Shown here: positions 1 through 11,386 of the stretch, piece by piece
Position numbering within the stretch: the first letter of the stretch is position 1
How the letters are laid out: each line of letters starts with the position of its first letter
Assembly (NCBI GenBank): GCA_022414725.1
Contig: CM039462.1
Coordinates: 31,240,985-31,304,984, forward strand
From: Microglena sp. YARC
Lineage: Eukaryota; Chlorophyta; Chlorophyceae; Chlamydomonadales; Chlamydomonadaceae
Length of the DNA: 64,000 nt
Direction of reading: 5' to 3'
Position numbers and translations under genes: made by a program
The notes under the pieces: model-generated
The model's database searches: none
Seen by the model: only the letters and a program-made list of their open reading frames with translations
Told to the model about the DNA's origin: nothing

Positions 1-367
1 AATCATGAGAGTGGTCTGCCGGTTCATCTCTGACATGTGTGTCATCATCTCCAACCGGTTTTCACTCTTCTCCCTCCTCTCTCTCTCCTCCCTTTCTCTC
101 TCCTCCCTTTCTCTCTCCTCCCTCCTCTCCTGCCTCCTCTCCTCCCTCCTCTCATCGTACAGCCTCTGCTCCTCCTTCCTCTCTATGTCTCTGTCCTCCT
201 TCGACTTCTCCCTCCTATCATCCCTAGCCTGCCTAGCCTGGTCTTGGGACAGCAAAATGCTTTGGAAACTACGCACAGCCCCAGACCCAGTGCCCGGTTT
301 GGAGGATGTGTGAACAGGGTTTTGCGTGGGGTGTGGGGCCTGTCAGGTGATCTCATCACCCCATCAT
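1..367 (-). pseudogene. Downstream part of a split unidentified ORF, charged coiled coil
   Basis: On the minus strand one frame is open from about 345 to the window edge. It encodes a run rich in Arg and Glu (about 35 residues of RREE/RERE type, near 60-220) and then a Met-rich segment. This looks like a coiled coil. The part next to the retroelement (about 379-300) reads best in another frame, so a one-base shift or an intron (an acceptor-like CAG lies at about 346-348) separates the two. It is probably the continuation of the ORF at 4373-4823, cut by the retroelement between them. I do not recognise the family; a SANT/coiled-coil protein of another transposon is one possibility. Confidence 0.4.
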
Positions 368-379
368 CCTCCTCCTCTA
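368..379. repeat. Target-site duplication, left copy
   Basis: The 12 bases CCTCCTCCTCTA are repeated exactly at 4373-4384, flanking the retroelement. On the element's own (minus) strand this copy follows directly after the (TTTCAA)n tail. Confidence 0.75.
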
Positions 380-483
380 TTGAAATTGAAATTGAAATTG
401 TTACATCCGTGACTCCGTGTAATACCGTTACTCACAGGACGTGAAGTTAAGGACACCATAGCGTAAGCCGGAGCTAGCTACAG

Positions 484-2384
484 TCACCGTAGGGCCACCT
501 CAGTAAAAAGAATCACCACCGATGCCTGACCGGCAGGCATCGTGGCCACATCATGCCGGTGCAGCTTAATACGGGGGTTTTTCACCCCGGTTGGGAAGCA
601 CCAGCACAATGCACCTGGCAAGACAAAACCTGAGGGGGGGCACGGTCTGTGTGCTAGTCCGGGTATTGACCCGGGGTGTGCTTCCATAAAACGTCTGCAC
701 TGTAAAATACTCTGAAAGCTAGTGATGGTGTGGGAGTGGACTGTGTCCGCCAGTTTAAGGGCACACGGTCTCTTAAGTCCAAGTGTGGTCATGGAAGTCA
801 AAAAAGAGGTTGGAATAGTACCAGTTGTTCCAACGGTGATAACTTCGTAGTGAACGAGGTATCCAGCCGATCTAAGGCCATTTACTAATTCAACATGCTG
901 GGCGTGTTTAGTGATAAACTTAGTAGCATGGTTGGTATCAGAGCAGTATCCAAGCTCAAGAACCCAGAGTTCTTTATCAGCCATACAGGTAGGAGAGTCT
1001 ATGTCAGGTAGGACGGCGAGGTCAGGTCTCATTCTCTTCCAGTCCTCTACAGTAATAGTGGAGGGGCGTAGCCAGTCAGGGAGACGTTTGCCCAGGACCC
1101 CCCTGGGGAGGTCCTCTTCCTTGCCAGCGTCCATGATCATTCTGCGGGATCCCAGGGCTCCGGTGCAAATGGCCTTGTGGATGATTCGCACTGCGGCGTC
1201 ATGTCTCTTGATATAGAGCCCCTTGAAATTCCGGTGTGTGCAGCCCGCCAGGATGTGGCCCGCTCCGTCCTCACAGGTGTGGCAGATGGGGCATAGGGAG
1301 TTCGTGGGTGGGTGAGTGCTGGTAATATAAGGGAGTTTCCAGCGGAATGCAAGTTTACGGTTCCACAGTCTACCCCAGCGGGCTTTAAGGATGTGGAATT
1401 TAGTTTTATGTTGGATAAGGGTTGATGTCCAAAATTTGTTACTTGCATGAGGAAGTTGGTGGGGAGTGTTATCAGCCCAGGTGGTTGCATAAATCCCTTT
1501 AAGAGGGTGTTGGCCAAGGTGGCAGCTAGTGGGCAGGTTAGAGGTGATACCTTGTGTAAGGTTAGGTGCTAGGATGCGTGGGGGAATATCTCCCATGGGT
1601 GTGCGAGGAGGTTGAACTGTGGGCCAGTAGACATTGTGGCGGGGGATTTCCCCAGTGTTGTCAGTAAAATTGGTGGAGGCAGGGTGCTCAGCTGCCTTGC
1701 GTGCCAGAATGTCTGCCCTGTCATTTCCAAGGATACCTGTGTGGGAACGGACTTTACAAAGAGTGGTGTGGGAGCCATGCAGGATGCGTTGAATGAGGTG
1801 TTTTTGAATTGATTGCAGTAGTTCAGTATGAATAGAACGGGTTGTTGTGGTAGGGTCATGAATCATTTTTTTAATAATTTGAAGAGAGCAGAGGCTGTCT
1901 GTATGGAGTGTAAGAGATTTGTCATAGTCAATGTTGAGAAGGGCTTGGTGGATGGCTACCAGTTCTGCCTGTTGTTAGTTTTGGTGGCCCCTATTCCCCC
2001 AGGGTTGATGGTGTAGCTTTGTCCTGCAGCCGGGACATATACTGCAGCACCTATTTTGCTAGGGTGCCCTGGTTTACCTTTTATTAGGCTACCATCTGTG
2101 TAGAACTGGAGGCCTGAGGAGGGGGTAGCTAGGTGGAGACATAGGTGAGTAGTGGTAAGAAGAGAGGGAGGAGGGTGTTGGTGGAGTAGAGTTTGCCGGG
2201 TTTTTTTGACAAGAGATTTGAGTTTCCGTGGGTAGGTAATTACAATGTCAGAGGAGGTAAGAGTGGGAGGTGGTGTGATAGTAGAGGGCTCCCAAGATGA
2301 GGAGAGGCTTTGCATGTAGTATGTCCATTGGTTCATAAAATCTTGGAGTTTAGGAAAGTAGGTATCTTGGCTGTGGGGTTGCAT
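484..2384 (-). pseudogene. RNase H plus zinc-knuckle and nuclease-like C-terminal region of the retroelement
   Basis: The two frames 2384-1956 and about 1975-484 join across a one-base shift near 1975. The four RNase H acidic residues are present: D in YTDGS, E in QAELVAIHQAL, D in HTDSLCSL and D in HTGILGNDRAD. Further on is a CPIC...C...GAGHILAGC cysteine/histidine cluster like those near the end of non-LTR polyproteins. A later block, KELWVLELGYCSD followed by a K-x6-H stretch and VHYEVITVGTTGTI, resembles the PD-(D/E)xK-like region of some algal and fungal retroelements; that last match is tentative. The stop codon is at 484-486. Confidence 0.6.
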
Positions 2385-4367
2385 ATAAGGATGAGGTGCA
2401 GTTTTTGGGTGGAGGGTGGAGTGTGAGATTTGCTGCCAAGCCAGATTTCAGAGGTGATATAAAATTCAGACTGTGGTCTAGAGTCAATATAGTGAATCCA
2501 TGAGTGGTGGAGGAGAGTTTTGTAGGGGGCAGCAAGGTCGTCAGGAAGGAGCATCAGGATGCAGGTAGGGCTGAGAGTATTTTCAGCATGGTCAGCACTG
2601 GCTAGGGCCCACCTCAGAGCTTGGTGTGCTTGTTTAGTGGAGTTAGGAATGTCCACCAGGGAGCCCCCAGTCCAGATGGTAAGGAAGGGGTCTTGGTTAG
2701 AGCCAAAGAGCTGATCAGCAGGGCTGGTAGAAGAGAAGCTGGTGAGGCCTTGGTCGTAGCTAAGAGGGTTAGAAGTACGATGGTGAGTAATGCCCAGGGC
2801 AGCTGCAGCTTGGTAGAGGAGGGGAGAAAGAGTGTTGGTGGCGGCAGGAACAGCTCTGTATCTGGTGAAGAGGGCAGCTAAGTCAGTGTGATATGTCCCT
2901 CCTTGGGTCAGTTGGTTCCATTTGGTAGGGTGGTGATTTTTGAAGTGGTCATAGTTTTGTTTGAGAGAGGTAAGTCTGTCGTTGGGAATGTGCCCAAGAC
3001 AGTGACCAGTGGGGTTATAAAGATATGAAACGTTGGTGTGTGTGTGTGGATTGGTCATCCAGAGTGGTGAGGATGCCTGTTTGTATAATGTAGGCTGAGG
3101 GTGGTTGAATGTCCCAGTCTGGGTGCCTGTCGTGTGTGTCAATTTTCAGAAGTTTGTGAACAAGGTTGTGGTTGTCAGCATTAAATCCTGGGGAGGTGGC
3201 CCATTGGCCTTGTTATTGAAGGTTAGTAAGGTGGGTGTCCTTCGTAGGGTTGAGGTGTGTGGTTAATGGGGGAGTAGTTTTAAAAGTGTGGGTTAATTGG
3301 TAGTATGCTGGTTGTCCCAAAAGTTCAACAAGGTGAGACGCATGGTGAGATTGGGGTTTCCAATGTATGGTGGAGGTAGTGGAGGTAAGAGGTGTGCTGT
3401 GGTGGATGCTGTATCCCATGTGTGTGTAGGAGTTGATATGTTCGTTGTCCATGATGGTTGGGTCCCATTGAACGTGGACAACAGTGGAAGTGACTAGTTT
3501 GTCGTCGTTGTAGGAGCGCTTGCCCCGCCAGCTCGTAATGTGCAGGGCTTTGTATTGGGATCCGTAGGTAAGGTGGAGCAGGCGCGCCGGTGGTGCAGGT
3601 GCGCTGCTGTCGGGGGATGTCATGGCCTCGCGGATCCTGTCAGGGTGTGAGGTGGGAGTTATTCTATATGCACGGTAAAATTTAGAGGTGGAAGAGTGAC
3701 GGATCCAGGATTTGCACAAGTAGTGGCGTGCTGACCAGGTGGCATCACTGCTGGGGCAGCCCCATGCTTGGTGCGCGTGACTGCCTTCGGTCTGCGTGGG
3801 CCACGCCACCATTGGTTTCCTTCCAGGTCCCCAATGGAATCCGCCTCGTAGTCTGCGTCAGTAAACAGTGGCGTGAGGTTGGTAACGCTGGGTGGGTGGG
3901 GTGGAGGGTTCAATAGAAGCAGGAGATTTAACGTTATCGGTTGTGTTCTGCGCAATTGCGTAACCGGGCGCAAGTTGTCGGTGTGAGAGGGGAATCGGGT
4001 CAGAGTGTATTGGGGAGGCGACAGTTTGGAGGGAGGAGAGGTGAGCGGTGAGGCGGTTCAGGGACCGTTTGTGGTGTTTAGTAACTTTGTGTAAGGTGAT
4101 AAGAGAAAGATCTGTAGTGCTGACAAGGTGAGTTCCCATGGGGGTGACCAGGTCATGGTATGAATAGATGTCCAGGTCATGGAATGGAGTCATGAGTGAT
4201 ACAGGGATTGCCTGTGGAGGGAGAGGAAGAGAGTGTATGTTAAGTTTGTCAAGAAGTTCTGTGTCATTCCAAGAAATTGTTGATTTTTTAATAATTTCCA
4301 GCTGGCGGGCTAGGTACATATACTTAAGTTGCTTGCGGGATAGAGAGAGAGGATCTAGAGTGGTCAT
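2333..4367 (-). pseudogene. N-terminal coding region of the retroelement, frameshifted
   Basis: The likely start is the ATG at 4367, which has a strong GCCACC context right at the element boundary. The sequence reads through 3858 in one frame, then in blocks 3973-3659, 3812-3213 and 3142-2333 in shifted frames, with an in-frame TAA near 3212. The text is rich in Thr, His and Pro. The block 2333-3142 has a segment LRWALASAD...CILMLLPDD that I cannot place in a family. It is a gag-like or unknown N-terminal region by position only. Confidence 0.4.
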
Positions 4368-4372
4368 GGTGG

Positions 4373-4384
4373 CCTCCTCCTCTA
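4373..4384. repeat. Target-site duplication, right copy
   Basis: CCTCCTCCTCTA is identical to 368-379. It sits inside the ORF that runs from 4823, where it encodes part of an EEE run. Confidence 0.75.
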
Positions 4385-4823
4385 CATGCCTAATGGCCTT
4401 GCTACTCTTCCGGGATATCACTTTCCCCACTCCCTCAGAGCACATCCCCTGGGGTAGCTCCGAGCCATCAAACACACCAACTCCTAGGGGACATAACGTC
4501 GAATGGGTCTTGAAGAGTTCCACCCACAGCCCCAAATGCATCCACCCTTTCTTTTCAAGGGACATGGCCTCTAAGTCCTTCAACTCAAGTGCCATGCCAG
4601 TGACACCCTCTCGGTTGCCCCTGGCCTGAACGCACAGAGCTCGGACTAAGTCTTTCTTGTTGGTGAAGTAGTTTTTCACTGCCCTCTCAGTGAAATACTC
4701 TGGTCTATCTTTGATACCCACTGTGTGACACAAATGAGCGTTCAGCTCCTTGGCCACAGCTCTATGTACCTCTGACACAGGACCTTTCATTTTCCCATCA
4801 GTTCCTTTCATAGAACTGTGCAT
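4373..4823 (-). pseudogene. Upstream part of the unidentified ORF interrupted by the retroelement
   Basis: This is an open frame of about 150 codons from an ATG at 4823 down to the insertion point. It then runs on into the element's own ATG, so the raw ORF is a chimera. The protein is hydrophilic, with segments such as VKNYFTNKKDLVRALC and HLGLWVELFKTHS. I do not recognise it. Its continuation is probably at 1-367. An upstream exon may exist, but I could not find one. Confidence 0.4.
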
Positions 4824-5862
4824 TCCATGCAGGACTATTGCCCCAGCCTCGAATTACCAGAACACAGCTTTCACACCAGCCTTCGTACCGGTACTACGCT
4901 GCCTGTCCATAGCGTTTGAGGGATAGCAGGCACCATCCTCGTTCTGACCTAGAAACTTACCTAGAAACTTACCCAAAAACCTAGGCTGCCCAGGCCCCGG
5001 TTTCTAGGTTAGTTAGTGCCAGTCCAGGGGTCAGCCTATGACATGTCTAGGTCAGTGTATGTGTGACAGTCTAGGGGTAAGCCAAATAGGCTGACAGACT
5101 TGCCCAACCGTGACAAGAAGTGCTGAAATAAAAAGTATTGAAAAAGCTTAGTGGGCAGTTGCTTGACAGCACACCCCTAATGAAGGAATGATCATGTGCA
5201 AGCCCAAATAGGCTGAAGAGACATCCCCAATAGCGAGAGAGAGTTGGATGATTTCTTTTTTTTATACAATTAATGTAACATGTTCCTTCTCATTTGCAGC
5301 TATTTGGGCCATATCTTAACACAATATCAGCTTGCGACTGTGCCGCACCCTCTGAAAATTTTGAAGACTAGAAGCAACAATAATTAAGAATTGGATAAGA
5401 AAAGGTATGAGTGAAACAACGAAGATACGGAAAAGATAACAACAGAAAACGATATAAAGTTCAAAAAAACAATCCGGACCAAAAGCTAAATCGAGGCAAA
5501 TGCCCCCCCCCCCCCCCGATTTTGCTTTTGCTCGATTTACCTTTTGCTTTTGGTCCGATTTTGGTCCTGACCAAAATCGATTCTGGTCAATGTTGTAGTG
5601 TGACCACTATGATTTTGGTGATAGGCAAAATCGACCAAAATCGGACCAAAATCGGACCAAAATCGTCCGGACCAAGAGCAGTGTGACCTACCCCTAAAGA
5701 AATGTCACCCCAGGAGGTGGGTCCTACACTAACTAGCCCTTGCCAAGGCCTGCTTATGGGTGGTCTCAGAATTTCAGTGGTGGGGGTGGGGGTGGGGCTG
5801 GGCTGGGCTGGAGTTTTGGGTTTGGGGTTTGGGGTTTGGGGGGGCTGTGTGTGTGTGTGCGT
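4824..5862. other. Intergenic stretch with repeat fragments
   Basis: No gene was seen. At about 5060-5250 lie two fragments of the dispersed family with GCCAAATAGGCT and TTGCCCAACC motifs (other copies at 15090, 19496 and 50133). Positions 5502-5517 are a C run. Positions about 5470-5690 carry inverted copies of GGTCCGATTTTGGTCC and its complement and could form a hairpin, perhaps a MITE. Positions 5697-5730 resemble the CACCCCAGGAGGTGGGTC family, and 5790-5862 is G/T-rich ending in a short TG run. Confidence 0.5.
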
Positions 5863-6665
5863 CAGGGTTGTTCAAACGGACCCCAGGAGTTGCTTCCTGG
5901 GACGCACCCAAATGGGTAGGTTGCGTCCAGGGACGCAGCCAATTTCGTAGGTTGCGTCCTGGGACGCAGTAAAGTTTGAAAGTTGCGTCCCAAAAATTCC
6001 TCTTTTCCCCTCCCACAGCAACAGCAGCTTGATGCGTCCCACTGCGTCCCACTGCGTCTCAATTTTTTCTCCATGCTTCATGCGTCCCACTGCGTCCCAC
6101 TGCGTCTCAATTTTTCTCCATGCTTGCGTCCCAGCGGCAGCAGCAGCAGCAGCAGCAGCAGCAGCGGGCTTGGCAACAAAAAAATCATCCAGCCTTCGCT
6201 GCTAGGTCGGAGCATTGGGCGTGCTGCGAGATTGCATTTTGACGGTTCGAATATTTTTGGAGAGATCGACCAGAATAAATCGATCACATCAAAAAATTCT
6301 AGGCTTTAGACTAGGGTGCTGTTTGAACCCCGCTCATCCACTCAGGGCCTGGGGGCATGTGGGGGGTTTTTATGTTCGAGTCCATTCAAATTATGTGGCT
6401 GAGAGGGTCCTTTGCGTCCTGCACCACCCACTGAGACAATCTCGAGTCGGACGCATCAGACGCACTGGGGCGCATTGGGACGCATGAGAACGCAGGGTAA
6501 TGAAGTGAGACGCAACCAACTTCCAAAACCTGCGTCCCGGACGCAACCAGTCTATGAGGCTGCGTCCGGGACGCAACCGACCCTGCCAATGTTGCGTCCT
6601 GGGACGCAACGGCCCTCCCCATGTTGCGTCCTGGGACGCAAGGACGTGCGTCTTGGACTACCCTG
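5863..6665. mobile_element. hAT-type MITE with palindromic GACGCA modules
   Basis: The ends are CAGGGTTGTTCAA and, reverse-complemented from the right, CAGGGTAGTCCAA. The element is flanked by a perfect 8-bp duplication, GTGTGCGT (5855-5862 and 6666-6673). Both features are typical of hAT elements. It has no transposase ORF. Inside are many copies of a near-palindrome built on TGCGTCC/GGGACGCA, a CAG repeat at 6130-6165 and an A/T-rich core. Related elements lie at 30662-30897, 30935-31015, 33004-33121 and 48092-48167. Confidence 0.75.
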
Positions 6666-7031
6666 GTGTGCGTGTGGGTGGCTGCCCCCAACTAAAAAAT
6701 GCTCAGTAAATCGCAAATTTTCATCTCGTATACGGTACATCCTATACTCGGAAAAGTCGGAATAAATCGATCGGCTTGTATCAACTTTTTGTAGAGGATG
6801 CTTCCTCCTGCGGAAACACGGGAAAATGAACCGCTCTCACAGTCTCACACCCGTTTATCCCTACTTCCATCAGCTCTAGAGATGAAAGTTCGGGATCACA
6901 AGGAAGGAAGAATGCTGTGTGCCAGACCTGGATGTCCTCCTCATGGGATGAGAGTGGGAAACCTGAGATGCCCAATTATCTCATCCGAGACCTACCTCAC
7001 AAGGCTGTGCGAAATATGTCTATTTAGAATT

Positions 7032-7419
7032 TCTATTTCGATTTAGAACTTCCTCCCCCTACCTAAGAGTGGAAACTGATAGATGGATGCCCAATTGTTG
7101 GAAGGATCGAGTGTGTCTCCTTTGTGATAAAAAAATGGAAATTGAAAAACAATCCTTTGTGATATCCTACCAATATATAACGGGTGATTATGGAACAGTT
7201 CGAGATGAATAGCATGTGTTTATTGAATGTACCGGTACTGACGAAGCCTTGCTGAATTCGAGAAGAAAGTATCAGAGCCCGATTTACCAATCGGAGAGCA
7301 AAATAATTTCTCTACATTACCTGATGTGCAATCCAGAAGTTGAAGGGCAAGAGAAGCTTCCTTTGTTCATCCATGAATGTATGTTGAGACTGGATCAAGT
7401 CTTTTTTGATAGGTTATGA
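7032..7419 (+). pseudogene. C-terminal remnant of a non-LTR retrotransposon polyprotein
   Basis: Read on the plus strand in one frame with a single TAG, the sequence has a segment RFRTSSPYLRVETDRW, then WKDRVCLLCDKK and HVFIECTGTDEA. The order (basic segment, CxxC, then HxxxxC) is the classic end of reverse-transcriptase polyproteins in LINE-like elements. It ends with a stop at 7417-7419, followed by an A-rich stretch (7455-7500) that may be the old tail. Only the last 130 codons or so remain, so it is a 5'-truncated, dead copy. Confidence 0.6.
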
Positions 7420-7546
7420 ATAGTTTCTTTTGTGTCCTGTTTGTTTTCGTTCAGAAGAAGAGGAAAGAAAAAAACGAAAAATGAAAAAGAAAAAAATGAT
7501 AAGACAAACAAATTATTTGTTCGAGTTTACATTTTCTTGGTATTTT

Positions 7547-7756
7547 TGTTGGTTACACAGTGAAGACTGAAGTAGAAGAAGGATACACGCAACGAGTGCG
7601 CTTATATCGAAGACGGGAGTCTGCAGGAAGATCCTGCAGACCCGTGTAGGCCACAGCTAGCCTGTGGCCTAGCGGCAGGCAACCCGGGACCTGGAGGGAC
7701 CAGGTACCGGTATGCATTATGCCGACTCAGTGTCCAACGTATATCGGACAATAACA
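7547..7756 (-). repeat. 3' LTR (by element orientation)
   Basis: This 210-bp copy has TG...CA ends and is about 98.6% identical to 11937-12146. It contains inverted repeats around GTCTGCAGGA/TCCTGCAGAC and GGCCACAG/CTGTGGCC that could form hairpins. Confidence 0.8.
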
Positions 7757-7769
7757 TCCCCCCCAGCTT

Positions 7770-9332
7770 GAGGTATTCTTGAGCTCAAGAATTCCTGAAG
7801 TTAACTGAGGGGCATAAGAAATTAATATAGATATAAAAGAAATACAATGACTAAGAGCTGGTCTGCTTCGGCCAAGGACTTGGACAATAAGATTATTCAG
7901 GTCAAGACTAAAGGGAAGGAAGCACTTGGAAAGTCTCGAAGTCAGTAAGTCACTATATGTGGCTGTACATTGGTCAGGCTTGTCAAGAGATCAGATGTAA
8001 GGTAATCGGGACTGTGGCAAGGCGGGCTGGCACAGTCAAGGTGGTAATCTTATCTAAGAACTCTAAATCACTGACCTAGGTTGGTAGCTTTTAAGGAGCT
8101 GCCAGGTCGGTACAGACTTAAACTAAAGTAAGTCTACAAGGGGAAAGAGAATTTATACGATCATACCTGAGGTCATCTAACTTATTCCCCCTCTAATTGG
8201 GAAGTCGAAATCCTGCAAAGACTTGCCAAATCAAGAGTGACATTAGGATAACTAAATTAGAGACTGGCAGTACTAAGCGTGATACATCCCACCTAGAAGG
8301 CAGTTGGGATGCATAAGGCCAGCATACTATCCACCCCATAATTCGGGGGCTCTAAATGAATCCACAAATTACGGATGACATTATGAGAAATAACTTAAGG
8401 TAGACATCATCCGCTAGCTCATAACTATCCGTCCAGATGGAAGGATAGGGTGAGGTACTTCCAGCATCATTTATAAGATATAAGAAGGTGGGCTTGACAG
8501 TAAATACAACTGTCTTCCAGAGGGAAGGTACACGCTGAGAAGCCATTTGAAAACAGCATGTAACTAGAGGGCCAGGTCGGCAGGAAAACTAGTCAAACTG
8601 CTGTGTTAGTACATCGCAGGACAGGATTTAAATTCCTAGAGTGTTCATTGCTATTAAAAAATGACAAGCAGGTTAGGGGGCACATTTAAATGCCAGGTGC
8701 TGGGAAGTCATCCAGGGTCAGTAGCTTGGCTGCCATGTTGCTAGAGTTGACGCCATGTCGCTAGGAGCCGTTGAGAAGGTAGAGGGCTTGTAGGGCCTGT
8801 TGGGGAGCTGCAGGTCATTTGCGTACTTCTAGGGAGCTGCTGGGGAAATCAATCGGACTCTACTAGGGAGGTTCCAGGTGGGTAGGAGTTGCTGTGGCAT
8901 TCATATGAAGTGAGTGTAACCATGACTGCCGCAGAAAAGGTGCAGACCAGGATGGCTGCAGATCAGGGAAGCTGCAGATCATGGCGGCTGCAGATCAGGG
9001 AAGCTGTCTATCAGAGTGGCTGCAGATCAATTCAAAGACAATTATGTGACATGCAGATTTATTCAGCAAGCGAGGGTATCGCTCACAAGTGCTGGGGATC
9101 TGCATGCGCATGAGGGTCAATGTGACCATTGCATGGTGGTCTGCATAAAATAGCGGTACTCCGATTTATGCAGATCAGTGTGCAGATCAGATCATAATGC
9201 TGATATCAGTGGAGCAGGAGGTTATCAGATCAGTTCATACCCCCCGTTCAGAGTTCAGCTGTTTACATCCCCTCACAAGGTTATCATTTATCCTATGTCC
9301 ACAAGCGAGGGTATCGCTCACAAGCTTAGCAT
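7770..9332. other. Non-coding part of the LTR element interior
   Basis: No ORF with recognisable content was found in either strand. Positions 8890-9030 repeat GCTGCAGATCA-type units, and 9060-9350 contain three copies of AGCGAGGGTATCGCTCACAAG, each a hairpin-forming sequence. Confidence 0.5.
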
Positions 9333-11031
9333 TTATCCTATGCCCACAAGGATGTGTGGCGCCTTGGTTGTCCTATTATGGGAGTGGGGCCAGGGCAGGG
9401 AGGAAGTACCATGGAAGGCAGAGGTGATGTAGGGGTGGTTGATGATGACGAGTTCAACCGGAGCATCAGTAGGAGTAGAAGGCGTTGTGACATGCTCAGT
9501 GGATGTGGATGTGGATGTGTGTGTGTTGTCGCCGTCACGTGTACTAGATGTACTTGCATAGGTAGTGGCGTGGACAGTGAGTATGGGTGTGTCTCCATCA
9601 CGTGTGCTGGATGTACTTGCATATGCACTAAGGTTCCCCCCATGCAAGTGAGGATCAGCAGGAGCTGCAGATGAGTGTGCAGGTGTGTGTGCAGGTGCAT
9701 GTGTTACGCCAGGTGTCATGGGTTGGAGTGGTGGTGATTTGTGGAAACCAGCTGCAATGCAGAACTCCGTCCATGTGGATGGTAGATCTTGGACTGGTGA
9801 CCAGTCTAAGGGTATTGCTGGGAAACCTGGTGGTGGTGGCAAGCAGATAAGTTGGAGAGGTTGGTTTGATGCTTCACTACCTCGGTCTGTATCTGCATCT
9901 GCTGGGAGTATCCAATCTGGTCTATCAATCAGGTACCCCCCATGCAAGTGAGGATCATGGAGGGAATTGCACCCATGAGGAGCTGCTGTGTGTGGGGGGG
10001 CAGAGTGGACAGATGTGTCCTCAACAGGGACACAGAGTGCTTCAGCATGTGATGTGTGTAGTGCTGGAACATGGGAACATGATCAGATGTCCCAATGGTG
10101 CACTACCGAATATAATTTGCACTACACAATACAATATAATATCTTGAACACCATACCTTGCACTACCCAATATAATTTAACTGAAGGGAACATGATCAGA
10201 TGTCCCAATGGTGCACTACCGAATATAACATCGACAGATGAGGATGGCATTGCATCAGCAGGTAAGGGTGCATGGTACATGGTTGCCTCATGCACGCGAA
10301 TAGCAAGATCAGTAGGTATGCCCCAGTGGGTCCAAAGTGTGGAGGTGGGAAAGAATTCTCTTACCCATTTATCATGGAGTTGCTGCATTCTAGTCTCATA
10401 TTCCATGTCATAGATCTGACGTTCCAAGTTTTGAATTGTATGGTTTTGTTCTTGGATCTCATGGTTTTGGGCTTGGATTTTATAGTTCAACTCTGAGATA
10501 ATGGGGTTTGGGGCAGGGTTTACTTTAAGGGCAGGGACAGTCCTGCCCCTAGGAACAGTCCTAGGGGCCTTCCTAAGGGTAGGGACAGTCCTAGAGGCAG
10601 GGACAGTCCTAGAGGCAGGGAAAGTCCTATGGGCAGGGGCAGTCCTAGACGTGGCACATATGCTGGCAGGCTGGGGTGTAGGGGCTGTAGCATCACTATC
10701 ATCATGGCTATTTGAAACACAGTCTGTGGCTGGGGACTAAGTGCCATAAAAGGCTTTCAGGTACATCATAGTGTGGTTGGGACTAGAGATATTCTTGCTT
10801 TTCAGCATTTGTCTAATGCCTGGGGACAGATACTCATTAATGATTTTCATGGAGCTGGCGATCTCATGACATAGTAGCCCTAGGCGATTACCTAGCCAGG
10901 GACTGTCAGGAGGCAGAAGCTTGTCGTCAATGAAGATGTCCCAAAAGTCGAAGCCCTCTCCATCAAAGATCATGATGCGCAAGGATTAGACGACGGCTGA
11001 AGCGAAGTCCAACTATAGCGTCTGCAATGAT
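9333..11031 (-). CDS. Gag-like / unknown ORFs inside the LTR element
   Basis: Successive minus-strand ORFs are seen at 10982-10737, 10490-10122 and 9947-9333. The first has FDGEGFDFWDIFIDDKLL, which resembles the F-DG--F-W start of Copia-type gag proteins. The second begins with a Gln/Asn/His coiled coil. The third is Pro/Thr/Ser-rich. Between them (about 10740-10500) the frame is a Pro/Leu repeat. There are frame changes, so this copy may be broken. Gag assignment rests on position and one short motif. Confidence 0.35.
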
Positions 11032-11321
11032 CAGAAGATTCCCCCCATTCTGGCTGTAGTGGCTATCACAGCCGGAATGTGATGATTGTAGCACGTTACG
11101 AAGGAGAGGGGGTGGTGTGGGGTGGGGGTGGGGGCTGGAGATGGAGCAGAGGGAGACGTAGAAGGTAGCAAAGGTGGCGAAGGGGAGCTCAGAGCAGGGA
11201 TGAGGAAGGGAGAAATGGAGATCTCTACACGAAGTAGAGAATGGGAATGACGGTCTTGGACAGGAGGAAATGGAGAGCTCCGTGCAGACAAAGATGTCGG
11301 AGTAGAGCTCCGAGCAGGAAT

Positions 11322-11323
<2 letters not shown>

Positions 11324-11384
<61 letters not shown>
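11324..11384. repeat. Run of 61 G
   Basis: An uninterrupted G homopolymer lies inside the LTR element (poly-C on its sense strand). It lies in the presumed leader, upstream of the gag-like frames. Its true length is hard to sequence. Confidence 0.85.

Positions 11385-11386
<2 letters not shown>

Larger units (their letters stand above)
380..4372 (-). mobile_element. 3,993-bp retroelement with RNase H and (TTTCAA)n tail
   Basis: The element reads on the minus strand. It starts directly after the target duplication with CCACCATG, so it has almost no 5' leader. It ends at 380 in a short TTTCAA repeat of non-LTR type. It contains an N-terminal region, an RNase H, a CCHC-like zinc motif and a possible nuclease domain. 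I could find no reverse transcriptase motif (such as a YxDD box) in any of its frames. Several one-base frameshifts and one in-frame TAA (near 3212) break the coding sequence, so this copy is inactive, or the assembly has indel errors. A short 3' piece of the same family lies in the methyltransferase intron at 18898-19010. Confidence 0.7.
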
